Source of the DNA: Polyangiaceae bacterium | Lineage (GTDB): Bacteria; Myxococcota_A; Polyangia; Polyangiales; Polyangiaceae | Direction of reading: 5' to 3' | Assembly (NCBI GenBank): GCA_025937895.1 | Contig: JAICQL010000007.1 | Coordinates: forward strand, 1-64,000 | Length of the DNA stretch: 64,000 nt | Shown here: positions 47,130 to 56,031 of the stretch, piece by piece | How positions within the stretch are numbered: the first letter of the stretch is position 1 | How the letters are laid out: every line of letters starts with the position of its first letter | The notes under the pieces: model-generated | The model's database searches: none | What the model was told of the DNA's origin: nothing | The model's input: the letters and a program-made list of their open reading frames with translations, nothing else | Made by a program: the position numbers and the translations under genes

Positions 47130-48044
47130 TCAGGGACGGACGGCGCAGGCCGCCAGCAGCTTGGGGCTCAACTCCCGCGGATCCAGCCGGACGTGCGGCG
47201 CTGCCAGCCGCCACTGCCGGCAGGCCTCGGCGGCGCGACCGCGGTTGCCGAGCGCCGCATATGCTTCCAGAAGTTGCCGCTGCACGGCCGCGCGCTGCGG
47301 CGTGGTCAGCTCCGAGCCGGCCAGCAGCGCCACGCCTTGCGAGACCGTCTCCACGTAGCGCCCCGAGCGCACGTTGGCGAGCAGCGCGGGCAGGGCTTCG
47401 GCCGCGGCCGCCTGTTGCCGGCGCCGCTCCCCACCCAGCCCCGACCACTCCAGGGCGGCGCGCGCGGCTTCGCGACCGGCTTCGCTCAAGGTCAGCTCGG
47501 TGATGGGCAGCAGCAGCACCTGGCCGGGCTGCAGCGGCGAGTCTTTCAGGCCATTGTACACGGCCAGCATCCAGGCCCGCTTTTCGCTGCCAAAGAAGCG
47601 CTTGGCCACGGACTGCAGGGTGTCGCCGTCTTCGGCGACCAGCCGCAGATTGTAGGGGATGACGATCTCCGCGCCATCCACAGGGCGCAGCCAGGGCTTG
47701 CTGTCGTTGCTGAAGGCGAGCACCGCCGCGCGCTCCGGCGCTCCGAGCCAGCGGGTGGCGAGCTCCGGCCAGCTGTCGCCTTCAGTGGTTCTTCGATAGG
47801 CGAGCGCCGGGACCTCCAGGCGGGTACCGGGGACGAGCGCGCTGCTGCCGGTCCGCTCGAGCCCATTGGCAGCAGCCAGCACCCGCTCATTCTCGACCCG
47901 GCCATAGACGCGCTGCGCGATGCCTGCGAGGGTGTCGCCGGTCTTCACGATCAGCGGGAAGGCGCTCGCCTGAGGCGCGCACAGCGTGAGTGACGCGCCC
48001 AGCGTGAAACACAGGAGGCAAAGTACCATGCGATATGACTGCAT
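47130..48044 (-). CDS. LysM-domain secreted protein
   Basis: 304 aa with a signal peptide (MVLCLLCFTLGASLTLCAPQASA). LysM repeats lie at about 31-78 (LIVKTGDTLAGIAQRVYG), a weaker one around 83-130, and 134-180 (LVAEDGDTLQSVAKRFFG). They bind peptidoglycan. The C-terminal part is a helical, TPR-like segment with two Cys. An AGGAGG site five bases before the ATG marks a well-translated start. First gene of the minus-strand envelope block. Confidence 0.88.
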   Translation of the reverse strand: MQSYRMVLCLLCFTLGASLTLCAPQASAFPLIVKTGDTLAGIAQRVYGRVENERVLAAANGLERTGSSALVPGTRLEVPALAYRRTTEGDSWPELATRWLGAPERAAVLAFSNDSKPWLRPVDGAEIVIPYNLRLVAEDGDTLQSVAKRFFGSEKRAWMLAVYNGLKDSPLQPGQVLLLPITELTLSEAGREAARAALEWSGLGGERRRQQAAAAEALPALLANVRSGRYVETVSQGVALLAGSELTTPQRAAVQRQLLEAYAALGNRGRAAEACRQWRLAAPHVRLDPRELSPKLLAACAVRP

Positions 48045-48494
48045 TGTTCCTCCTGTAATGGATCTAAAGGCCCGCGAGACGAGTGGAAGATCGTATCGAA
48101 GGGAGTCGAAGCTGGAGCACCTGGTACGCGCAAACGCGACTTCGTTTCCGAGTGCCGCGAGCAGCGCTCCGGCAGGCTAGGCAGAGGCGCCGCAGCGAGG
48201 CGAGAAAGCGCTCGAGATTCACGGCGTTCGACGCCACGCTGCTGGCGCCGCGCGAAGGGGTCGTGATACACCGCCAGCGGCCTTAACTTGCCTCGTGCGG
48301 GGTCGCTTTTGTCAGTCGTTGCGACCCTGGATTCAGTGCTGAGAAGAATATTTTCGCCAGCGCCAAACACGCGAGAATGAGACGATTTTTCGTGACTATG
48401 TTGGGGGCCAACCGAATACTAAGGCACTGGCAGGTGGATGCTTCCCGCCTGTGCAACGTTAACAATCGTAGCCGCAATCAGTGAGGAATCTGTG
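48045..48494. other. divergent intergenic region before the cytochrome lipoprotein
   Basis: 450 bases between the LysM gene (-) and the cytochrome lipoprotein gene (+). It has an inverted repeat GGTCGC/GCGACC (48301-48306 and 48321-48326), a locally AT-richer stretch 48340-48480 suited to promoters, and TTGGGGGCCAA (48401-48411) just before AATACT. Exact promoter positions cannot be fixed. Confidence 0.4.
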
Positions 48495-50426
48495 ATGAAA
48501 CAAACTTTGTCGCCGGCACTGCCGGCGAGAGTCCGGAGGGGTCAGTGGAGAGCATTGGCGCTGGGCGCCGCCTCGACGCTGGCAATGGCCTGCTCCTTCG
48601 GTGAGGTCGATAGCGGACCCGAGATCGATGGTCCCAGCGTCACGCCGGTTAGCCCGGGCGCCACGGAGACTCCTGAGGACACCGCCGCGCCGGTCGTCAC
48701 CCCGCCCGACACCGGTTCGAATACCGGCAGCGATCCCGCTGCGGAAGAAGTGGAAGAGGAGTTCAACGGGGACGACCCCTTCACCACGAGCGAGCTGGGC
48801 CGCCAGGTCAAGCAGATCCTCGAAGTGAACTGCGCCAAGTGCCACCAGGGCACCAAGTCCGGCGACATGGACTACATCCTGGAGCTGGATGAGCTGGTCA
48901 AGAACGGCAAGATCATCCCGGGCGACAAGGAAGACTCGGACCTCTTCGTCCGCATGCAGCAGCTGAACATGCCGCCGGCGTTCGAGCGCGTGCAGCGCCC
49001 GACGTTTGGTCAGATCGACCAGGTGGGGCAGTTCATCGACGAGCTGGATCCGAACTACGGTGGTGCGGCCAGGCCCTGCGAGCCGGTGGAGTTCCAGACC
49101 CACGACGAGCAGATCGCCGCCATGGCGGCTGATATTCGCACCCTGGATGAGACGGATCAGCCCTTCACCCGTTATCTCACGATCACGTACGCCGCCAACG
49201 CCGAGGGTGAGACGGGCTGCAGCCTGAATGTGACCCGCCAGCGCTACGCACTCTTCAAGGGCATCAACAGCGTCTCGACCGAGCCCAACATCGGCAACCC
49301 CTACCCGATCGACGCAGCGGAGACGATCTACCGCATCGACATCCGGGACTATAACTGGGACCGCGACATCGACCTCGAGGACGACGGCGTGGTGGACTTC
49401 GCCGACGCCTGGCTCGCCATCGTGGACGCCTCGGGTCAGTACGCGATCGAGTACGCCGGTGACCAGGCCGACGACCTCGTTGCGGACAGCCAGACCGCAG
49501 TGCCGTTCCTCCCGGTGAACGCCTTCATCCAGTTCAGCGAGATCAACGACCTGTACTACGCGCTGATCGGTGCCCGCTTCAACCTGTTCGAGTTCGAGCG
49601 TGAAGTGCTCTTGATCGACACGGTGGAGGAGATCGCGGACAACAACCTGCTGCGTGCCGGTTTCTCGAACTCCGGTGTGTCCAAGCAGGAGCGCGTGCTC
49701 AACCGCTTCGACCAGGGCACGGCCGGTGGGTACGCCTACTGGATCAGCTTCGACTTCGACAACGGCGATGCCGTCAACAGCCAGGGCAACGAGAGCATCT
49801 ACCAGGATCCGCTCGGGTTCGGGTTTGCCGGTGGTGAGGCGATCTTCAACCTGCCGAACGGCATGCAGGCCTACTACGTGGCGAACGCCGTTGGTGACCG
49901 CCTGAATGCGGCTCCGGTCGGCGTGGTGATTGACCCGGCGCAGAACAACGGTGAGGTGGTCAACGGTGCCTCCTGCCATAGCTGCCACAACGCCGGTATG
50001 ATCACCTTCACGGACACCGTCCGTCAGTTCGTGGTCGAGAATCGGACCCTGTTCGATCGCGACACGTACGAGGACGTGCTGGAGCAGTACCCGAGCCCGC
50101 AGGAGTTCCAGCGGGTGATGGACGAGGACAGCGAGCTGCACGTGAGGGCTGTCGAGGAATCGGGCGTGCCGCGCAAGACGCCGGATCCGGTCTCCCGCGT
50201 GTTCCTCGACTTCCAGCTGGGCAACATCGACCTCGAGATGGCCGCTGGCGAGCTCCAGGTGAGCAAGGAAGAGCTGCTCGATAACCTCGACCTGCTCAAC
50301 CCGCAGCTGCAGAACCTCGGCACACCGGGTGGTTACGTGGATCGTCAGATCTTCACGAACAACTACCTGGACTCGATGTGCCAGCTGCACACGGTGGACG
50401 AGAACCAGCCGTTGAACTGCCCATGA
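48495..50426 (+). CDS. two-heme-motif c-type cytochrome-like lipoprotein
   Basis: 643 aa from the ATG at 48495 (GAGGAA seven bases upstream). Lipobox LAMAC places lipid on C33; residues 40-90 are a Thr/Pro/Asp-rich linker. The first heme motif CAKCH (113-117) begins a cytochrome-like domain with LNMPP possible Met ligand. A long acidic beta-rich middle part (about 200-480) separates the second motif CHSCH (494-498). Probably a surface or periplasmic electron-transfer protein; partners unknown. Many Asn/Asp/Phe residues and a low Arg content set it apart from the neighbours. Confidence 0.8.
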   Translation: MKQTLSPALPARVRRGQWRALALGAASTLAMACSFGEVDSGPEIDGPSVTPVSPGATETPEDTAAPVVTPPDTGSNTGSDPAAEEVEEEFNGDDPFTTSELGRQVKQILEVNCAKCHQGTKSGDMDYILELDELVKNGKIIPGDKEDSDLFVRMQQLNMPPAFERVQRPTFGQIDQVGQFIDELDPNYGGAARPCEPVEFQTHDEQIAAMAADIRTLDETDQPFTRYLTITYAANAEGETGCSLNVTRQRYALFKGINSVSTEPNIGNPYPIDAAETIYRIDIRDYNWDRDIDLEDDGVVDFADAWLAIVDASGQYAIEYAGDQADDLVADSQTAVPFLPVNAFIQFSEINDLYYALIGARFNLFEFEREVLLIDTVEEIADNNLLRAGFSNSGVSKQERVLNRFDQGTAGGYAYWISFDFDNGDAVNSQGNESIYQDPLGFGFAGGEAIFNLPNGMQAYYVANAVGDRLNAAPVGVVIDPAQNNGEVVNGASCHSCHNAGMITFTDTVRQFVVENRTLFDRDTYEDVLEQYPSPQEFQRVMDEDSELHVRAVEESGVPRKTPDPVSRVFLDFQLGNIDLEMAAGELQVSKEELLDNLDLLNPQLQNLGTPGGYVDRQIFTNNYLDSMCQLHTVDENQPLNCP

Positions 50427-50465
50427 GCAGAAGACATTAGAGCGTTGCGGCTCTGAAGCAAAGAT

Positions 50466-50493
50466 CCCGGCGGCGCCTTCGGGCGCCGCCGGG
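50466..50493 (+). terminator. 12-bp perfect hairpin with UUCG loop after the cytochrome gene
   Basis: CCCGGCGGCGCC and GGCGCCGCCGGG pair perfectly around TTCG, 39 bases after the stop. It has no T-run, so it may stabilise the mRNA end or act with the next hairpin. Confidence 0.55.
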
Positions 50494-50510
50494 CAAGTCT
50501 TCTAAAGAAA

Positions 50511-50536
50511 CCGATGAGGCCAACCTCATCGGTTTT
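50511..50536 (+). terminator. bidirectional intrinsic terminator
   Basis: CCGATGAGG pairs with CCTCATCGG (50524-50532) around CCAA and is followed by TTTT; flanking AAA/TTT extends the stem. It lies between convergent genes and would work for both strands. Confidence 0.88.
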
Positions 50537-50869
50537 CGGCGTTTGTACCCCGAACAACCTGGAACGTAGCCCCCACCCAAGCTCACGCCCCAGCGCTCAC
50601 CCCGCACACCTCCCTCGAGCTCCGAAGAGCTTCGAAAGCCCCTGATTGGGGGCCGGGCTGCAGCCACACGGCCCTCACCCCACCTCGGGGCGCTACACGC
50701 CCGGTGCTGTCACACCCTCCAGCGCCCCCCCACCGCGAGCGCCCCCACGACGAGAGTGTCCGGCAGCGTCTGCATCTCCGTCCCCCCGCCGCACGCATTC
50801 GTGTTGCCCGAACGCCCCGGCGCGTCTCCATCCCGCCCTCTTCAGGAGCGCCGCCGGCTACGGTTCGGG
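50537..50869. other. C-rich intergenic region
   Basis: 333 bases between the terminator and the end of the glycosyltransferase gene. The plus strand is strikingly C-rich. Short frames exist, but none has a recognisable domain or ribosome-binding site. Confidence 0.4.
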
Positions 50870-52324
50870 CTATGCCGCGGTCGGCATTTCACGGCGGGCA
50901 GGGGCGCGCAGGGCGGCGGCGGCGAGCAGGCACAGCGCTGGGCTGATGGCGAGGTGGTAGCGGTCATCGCCGAAGAAGACGATGTGGGTGAGGGAGGTGA
51001 TGGCGAGCAAGCCGAACAGGTAGATGAAGCCGGGGGAGAGGGGTGGGGAGCCTGGCAGGCGTAGGAGTCCGATGACGGGGATCACGACGCCGATCCAGAA
51101 CAGGGGGCGGCCGGGCAGCGTGAGTGCGTAGGGGACGAAGAGCAGGAGCCCGAGCACGATGGCGAGCTGGCACCAGCGGGCGTGCGGGGGGAGGGTGTCG
51201 CGTCGCCAGAAGCGTCCGACGGTGCCGAGCAGGGCGACACCCATCAGCACGTGGTGGAAGGCGGTCATGACGTTCATGAGTCGCCACTTCTGCTGTTCAT
51301 CCCAGGTGCCGGGGCGGGCCTCGGCCAGGTAGGCGATGGCGAAGGACTCGTGGTTGTAGGTGTGGCTGAGCTTGAGTGGGATGCGGGAGAGCCACTGCTC
51401 GGGGTCGCGGCGAATGGCGGCTGCGCCGACCTGGGCCCAGCAGCGGTCCTGCGCCACGGGCCCGTCGATGCCGTGGCAGCCGTCCTCGGGGGTGAGCGGG
51501 CGGAAGCGGCCGGTCTCGCTCAGGGCGCTGATGGCGAGGTTCCAGCCGCCGTTGGTGGATACGAGGGTGCAGCCGTCGAGCACCAGGCAGTTGCGCAGGG
51601 TCCAGGGCGCGAGCAGGCAGGCGCTCATCACGCCCGTCAGGGCCAGCTGGCTCAGCCGGCGCAGCCAGGGGCCGCGAAACAGCGCGAGCAGCAGCGGCGC
51701 GGCCAGCAGGGATTGCGGGCGTACGAAGGTGCTGAGCGCCAGCACCACGCCGCACAGCAGCGCGCCGCGACGCAGATGGCCGAGCTTCCATCCGAGGTAG
51801 CCGGTGAGCAGCAGCAGGAAGCCGGCGAGCGGCTCGGTCATCACCAGGGTGCAGTACAGGATGAGGCCGGGATGCAGGCCGAGCAGCAACCCGGCGGCGC
51901 AAGCTCGCGAGCGGCCGAGCAGGTCGAAGGCGAAGAGAAAGCCGACGACGGCGGTCAGCGCGCCCACGACGGCGTTGACCAGCGGCGCGATCTGATGGCC
52001 TGCGCCGAACACGGCATACACGGCGCCGAGCAGCGCGCTGTAGCCGACCGGATAGTGCGACCAGGGCCAGCGCTCCGGCTGGACCGCGCTGGGATCTGCA
52101 TAGCCGTGGCCCTGGGCGATGCTCAGAGCGCCGCGATGATAAAATGCGCCGTCCCAGGTGGGCTCCACGTCGAAGGCGAGCACCACGGCGGCCCGCACGG
52201 TCAGGCTCAGGCCGAACAGTGCCAGCGCGAACATCACGTCGCGCGCGGCGAAGGCGTGCTCGTCCGGTGCATCCGCCGCGCGGGGCAGCGCTCCGCCCCG
52301 CCCGCGCTCCGCCGTGGCGCTCAT
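50870..52324 (-). CDS. GT39/ArnT-like membrane glycosyltransferase
   Basis: 484 aa from an ATG at 52324 that overlaps the stop of the next gene (ATGA). About 10-12 hydrophobic helices. The first periplasmic loop has VEPTWDGAFYHRGALSIAQG, where the Asp is the expected catalytic acidic residue for polyprenyl-linked sugar transferases, then WSHYPVGYSALLG. This fits the dolichyl-phosphate-mannose transferase-like family (PMT/ArnT superfamily). Substrate unknown; coupling to the RodZ-like fusion gene suggests a cell-envelope role. Confidence 0.75.
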   Translation of the reverse strand: MSATAERGRGGALPRAADAPDEHAFAARDVMFALALFGLSLTVRAAVVLAFDVEPTWDGAFYHRGALSIAQGHGYADPSAVQPERWPWSHYPVGYSALLGAVYAVFGAGHQIAPLVNAVVGALTAVVGFLFAFDLLGRSRACAAGLLLGLHPGLILYCTLVMTEPLAGFLLLLTGYLGWKLGHLRRGALLCGVVLALSTFVRPQSLLAAPLLLALFRGPWLRRLSQLALTGVMSACLLAPWTLRNCLVLDGCTLVSTNGGWNLAISALSETGRFRPLTPEDGCHGIDGPVAQDRCWAQVGAAAIRRDPEQWLSRIPLKLSHTYNHESFAIAYLAEARPGTWDEQQKWRLMNVMTAFHHVLMGVALLGTVGRFWRRDTLPPHARWCQLAIVLGLLLFVPYALTLPGRPLFWIGVVIPVIGLLRLPGSPPLSPGFIYLFGLLAITSLTHIVFFGDDRYHLAISPALCLLAAAALRAPARREMPTAA

Positions 52325-53958
52325 GCCCGGTCTGCCGGGTTGGTCTCGTTGCGCCACTGGCTGTGGCGCCGCAAGTAGCTGCGCGCCACCTGCGTCGGAT
52401 CGAGCTTCAAGAACTTGGCGATCTCGGTGATGAAGCCGCGCAGGTACACGACCGCCGGCAGCTCGCTGAAGTTCTCGTCCTCGATGGCCTGGAGCTGAAC
52501 GGGATTGATCTTGGTGAAGCGCGCGATCTCTTCCAGATCCACGCCCAGCGACTCGCGCACCTTGCGCAGCAAGCTGCCGGTGAAGGCGGTGTTGGGGCCG
52601 ATCTCGTGTGCGAGCTCGTCTCGCAGCAGCGCGCGCTCGGCCTCCAGCGCCGGATTCTGCCCGGCGCGCGGGGCCAGCAGATCCTGCTCGCGGTCGGGAA
52701 AGGTGGAGAGATCATACGCGCGGCGCTTGAGCGGATCGAGCAGGGTGTCGTGCGCCTCCTCGATGCGCGCGCGCTCCACGCTCAGCTCGTCTTCGCTCAT
52801 CAGCGAGCACAAGGGCAGGCTGCCGGGCGAGAAGATCTCGCGCTGGCGCTTGTATGCCTTGCGCAGCTCCTCGTCACCCGCCGCGGGGTGGGTCATCAAC
52901 ATGTCGTACAGGGTCGGGTCCGTCACCCGCGGTGAGGCTGGAGTGGACTGCAACTCCAGGTGCAGTGCGCTGGCCAGGCCCAGCACGCGCCGGGCGAGGC
53001 GCTCGAGGTTGCGCGCGCTCTTGGTGGCGGGGTTGTCGATCAGGAGCGGCCGCTGCCGGTTCATGCTCAACCAGACCGCGTCGTCTTGCTCGACGTGTCC
53101 GACGTAGTCGAGCGTGATGCCCAGATAGCGCGACGACAGATCGCTCATGGCGGGCCCGAGCTCGTTGTGCTGCTTCACCCGCGCGCAATTGACGACCAGG
53201 TGCGGCCGCAGCCGGGCCAGCTCCTGCCGCGCCAGCTCGCCCAGCGCGCCGTCATAGGCGCTCAGCCCCTTGACCACCTGCAGCGGATTGGGGAGCGGCG
53301 GCAGGCGCGCCAGCACGCGCTCGAGCCCGCGCAGGTTGTGCCGGTCGCGCATCAGCTTGCCTCGCAGCCGGCGCTGGAAGAGCGCGCGCAGGAAGCGGTA
53401 CGTACCCTCGACGCTGGGCGGCTCGGGCGTGGTGACGCACAGGCCCAGGTCCGCGCGCAAGAATAGCTCGAGGTTGGCCGGATGGGTGCTGACCCCGAGA
53501 TCGATCAGCACGTGATCGACGTCGAGCGAGCGCAGATCCTGCACCCAGCGCGGCTTGCGCCCGGGCCGTGAGGGCTGCGTCAGCCCGACGCTGTAGCGCT
53601 GGGGCTCGAGGAGCAAGCCCGGCACCAGCGTCTTGACGGGCCGTAACCGATCGAGCGCGGTATCCTCTGCGGGGCCGACGCAGACCTCCGCCGGTACCCC
53701 CAGCATCGAGTGGAGAAACGCACCCGCGGGGTCGGCATCGATGAGGGCGACGGTTCGGCCAAGCTGCGCCAGGTACACCGCCAGATTGACCGCGACCAGG
53801 CTGCTGCCCACCCCGCCGCGGCTGCCTGCCACGGCGAGCACGTGACGAACGCGGGGCTCCACATCCACCGGGATCTCCGGATCCGGCAGGAACTCGTCGT
53901 GGTCCATGCGAGCCTTCACCTGTAGCGCAGCGGCGTGGGCTTTCGTAGCCAGATCCAC
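52321..53958 (-). CDS. fusion of FlhG/MinD-like ATPase (lysine-less P-loop), J-like and RodZ-type HTH domains
   Basis: 545 aa. Residues 38-330 are a MinD/FlhG-like fold: AGSRGGVGSSLVAVNLA aligns with the KGGVGKT loop, but both signature lysines are gone (R47, S52), while the switch I-like DADPAG remains. Residues 348-420 look like a J domain (YDMLMTHPA, ELRKAYKRQREIFSPGS, IEEAHDTLLDPLKRRAYD) without a proper HPD. Residues 457-531 are a RodZ/HTH_25-type domain (SLLRKVRESLGVDLEEIARFTKI...YLRGFITEIAKFLKL). It has no TM. Probably a positional or cytoskeletal adaptor; ATP hydrolysis is doubtful. Confidence 0.82.
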   Translation of the reverse strand: MDLATKAHAAALQVKARMDHDEFLPDPEIPVDVEPRVRHVLAVAGSRGGVGSSLVAVNLAVYLAQLGRTVALIDADPAGAFLHSMLGVPAEVCVGPAEDTALDRLRPVKTLVPGLLLEPQRYSVGLTQPSRPGRKPRWVQDLRSLDVDHVLIDLGVSTHPANLELFLRADLGLCVTTPEPPSVEGTYRFLRALFQRRLRGKLMRDRHNLRGLERVLARLPPLPNPLQVVKGLSAYDGALGELARQELARLRPHLVVNCARVKQHNELGPAMSDLSSRYLGITLDYVGHVEQDDAVWLSMNRQRPLLIDNPATKSARNLERLARRVLGLASALHLELQSTPASPRVTDPTLYDMLMTHPAAGDEELRKAYKRQREIFSPGSLPLCSLMSEDELSVERARIEEAHDTLLDPLKRRAYDLSTFPDREQDLLAPRAGQNPALEAERALLRDELAHEIGPNTAFTGSLLRKVRESLGVDLEEIARFTKINPVQLQAIEDENFSELPAVVYLRGFITEIAKFLKLDPTQVARSYLRRHSQWRNETNPADRA

Positions 53959-54088
53959 TGCTGCTCGGCGATGCAGCCGGCGCCGCCAGCGCCTGCTGCA
54001 GGGCTCCAGGAGGGGGAGCGCTCCCCACCCGCAGCGGGTCCAAATTCCGATCGCCTCGGCTGAAACGGGGCACTAGGCTAGCGAAACC

Positions 54089-55237
54089 ATGGCGAATCGC
54101 AGTGAGCGGCAGCACGGCCGCGGCAGGGCGCCCGGCGCCCGCGCTCGAGCAACGGAATCGCGGGCCCGGATGGGCGGCGCAGCGGCCAGAGCAGCTCGGG
54201 GTTGGCTGCGCGCGGCGCTGGCCGGTACCGCTCTGTTCGGCTCGATCGTTCTTGGCACGGCCTGTCGCTCACCGGCCGACTCCCCCAAGGAGCCGCCTCC
54301 GCCGAACGAGGACCGGACGGCGCCGGTCCAGTTGCCGGGCGTGGACACCTCGGCGCTGACGCCGCGCGAGGTGGGCAAGTGGCGCGAATACGTGTCGGAG
54401 CTGTTGGCGCCGTGTCCGGACCAGCCCGTCAGCATCGCCACGTGCGTGAGCGAAAATCGGGCGTGCAACACCTGTCTGCCCGCGGCGAAGCTGCTGGTCG
54501 AGCGGGTGCGCCGGGGCGACAGCCGCAGCGAAGCAGAGAAGGCGTTTCGCGCGCGCTTCTCGCCCGAGGCGGTGAAGTCGATCGATCTCACGGGCTCGCC
54601 GGCAAAGGGCGCCACCAGCCCGGTGGTGACCGTGGTGGAGTGGGCGGATTTCGAGTGTCCGTTCTGCGGCGTGGCAGCGCCGCTGCTCAAGGCCACGGTG
54701 GAGCGCTACCCGAACGAGGTGCAGCTGGTGTTCAAGAACTACCCGCTGAGCGCGCACGAGCACGCAGAGGCCGCAGCGCGCGCCGCGGTGGCGGCGGCTC
54801 GTCAGGGCAAGTTCTGGGAGCTGTCACAGGCCATGTTCGCGTCGCAGAAGGTGGGCTTGGATGACGCCACCTTGCTCAAGCTGGCTCGCGATCAGGGCCT
54901 GGATCTGAAGGCATTCGAGGCGGATCGTGCGAGCGAGGCGACCGCGGACGCCGTGGCGCGCGATCGCAAGCAGGCGGATGAGCTGGGCCTGCAGGGCACG
55001 CCCATGATCTATATCAACGGTCGCTTCTTCAACATGGAGCTGTTCGATATCCGCAACGATCTGCAGCCGTGGATCGAGCTGGAGATCGCGCTGAACAGCT
55101 CCGCCAAGCCCACGCCGGGCGCTGCGGCCGGGGGCGCGGGTAGCGGGGCGGCTGCTACGGGCAGCGCGGGTGCTGCGCCCAAGGTCCAGGGCGTTGCCGA
55201 GAACAGCAAGCCCGCTAGCGGCGGCAAGTCAAACTGA
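54089..55237 (+). CDS. DsbA-like thioredoxin-fold lipoprotein
   Basis: 382 aa. After a basic start (an internal ATG at 54170 may be the real one), the signal ends in lipobox VLGTAC. An N-terminal Cys pair region (PCPDQPVSIATC, RACNTC) precedes a DsbA-type thioredoxin fold with CPFC in WADFECPFCGVAAP and cis-Pro loop LGLQGTPMIYINGRFF. The helical insert and Ala/Gly tail fit DSBA-family oxidoreductases. It would form or isomerise disulfides in periplasmic proteins. Confidence 0.88.
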   Translation: MANRSERQHGRGRAPGARARATESRARMGGAAARAARGWLRAALAGTALFGSIVLGTACRSPADSPKEPPPPNEDRTAPVQLPGVDTSALTPREVGKWREYVSELLAPCPDQPVSIATCVSENRACNTCLPAAKLLVERVRRGDSRSEAEKAFRARFSPEAVKSIDLTGSPAKGATSPVVTVVEWADFECPFCGVAAPLLKATVERYPNEVQLVFKNYPLSAHEHAEAAARAAVAAARQGKFWELSQAMFASQKVGLDDATLLKLARDQGLDLKAFEADRASEATADAVARDRKQADELGLQGTPMIYINGRFFNMELFDIRNDLQPWIELEIALNSSAKPTPGAAAGGAGSGAAATGSAGAAPKVQGVAENSKPASGGKSN

Positions 55238-55243
55238 ACGCAC

Positions 55244-56008
55244 ATGCGATCCAGCGCTGACGCGGGCGGCTGCTTCCCCACGGGGCGTCACTATCCGGGC
55301 ATCGCGCACCTGATCCGGGCCGCGGCGCGCGGCACGGCGGAGGAGTGGTCTCCGGATTTGCCCGTTGCCGATCTGCCGCTGGTCTCGCTCGACGTCGAGG
55401 CGACGGGCCTCGAGCCCGGTGTCGATCGCGTGGTGGAGATTGCCTGTGTGGTGTTCGAGCGTGGCGACAGCGCGGCGGGCGAGCCCGCGCTGCGCATCGA
55501 GCGGCACTCGTGGCTGGTCAATCCCGGGCGGTCCATCCCGGAGGAAGCGCAGGCGGTGCACCACATCACGGACGAGATGGTGCGCGACGCGCCCACGTTC
55601 GCGCAGATTGCCGAGCCGCTCCTGGCCGTGCTCGCGCGCGGCGTGCCGCTTGCCTACAACGCCGAGTTCGATCGCGCGTTCTTGCTGGCGGAGTTCGCTG
55701 CTGCGCGCATCGCGCCGCTCACTCCGCCGCCCGCGCTGCGCAAGGGCGTCGACTGGGTGGATCCGCTGGTCTGGGCGCGCGAGCTGCAGCAGGGGGAGAA
55801 GAGCCGCTCGCTCTCGGCAGTGGCAGAGCGCCTGGGCATCGAGATCGGTCAGGCGCACCGCGCCGCGGACGACGCCACGGCCGCCGGACACGTGCTCCGC
55901 GCCTTCCTGAGCGACTCGCGGGTGCCCAGCACGTACGCGGCATTCGTGCGGGAGCAGAAGCGCCTGGCGCGCGTGCACCGCGACGAGCGCGTGGTCTGGC
56001 GCAGCTGA
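55244..56008 (+). CDS. DEDDh 3'-5' exonuclease (DnaQ/epsilon-like)
   Basis: 254 aa. Exo I motif LVSLDVEATGLEP supplies D and E, Exo II AYNAEFDRAFL supplies the second Asp, and Exo III AHRAADDATAA supplies the His and last Asp. HHITDEMVRDAP is typical of epsilon-like exonucleases. It lies six bases after the DsbA-like gene and is probably cotranscribed. It may be a stand-alone proofreading or RNA-processing enzyme; there is no polymerase domain. Confidence 0.9.
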   Translation: MRSSADAGGCFPTGRHYPGIAHLIRAAARGTAEEWSPDLPVADLPLVSLDVEATGLEPGVDRVVEIACVVFERGDSAAGEPALRIERHSWLVNPGRSIPEEAQAVHHITDEMVRDAPTFAQIAEPLLAVLARGVPLAYNAEFDRAFLLAEFAAARIAPLTPPPALRKGVDWVDPLVWARELQQGEKSRSLSAVAERLGIEIGQAHRAADDATAAGHVLRAFLSDSRVPSTYAAFVREQKRLARVHRDERVVWRS

Positions 56009-56031
56009 GCCTCGCGACGTCGCAGCGCCGC

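Noticed and set aside
48459..50390. 643-codon minus-strand frame
   Set aside because: Antisense to the two-heme lipoprotein gene, which has a good ribosome-binding site, lipobox and CxxCH motifs.
50537..50869. short ORFs in the C-rich gap
   Set aside because: No ribosome-binding site, domain or credible codon pattern; likely compositional.
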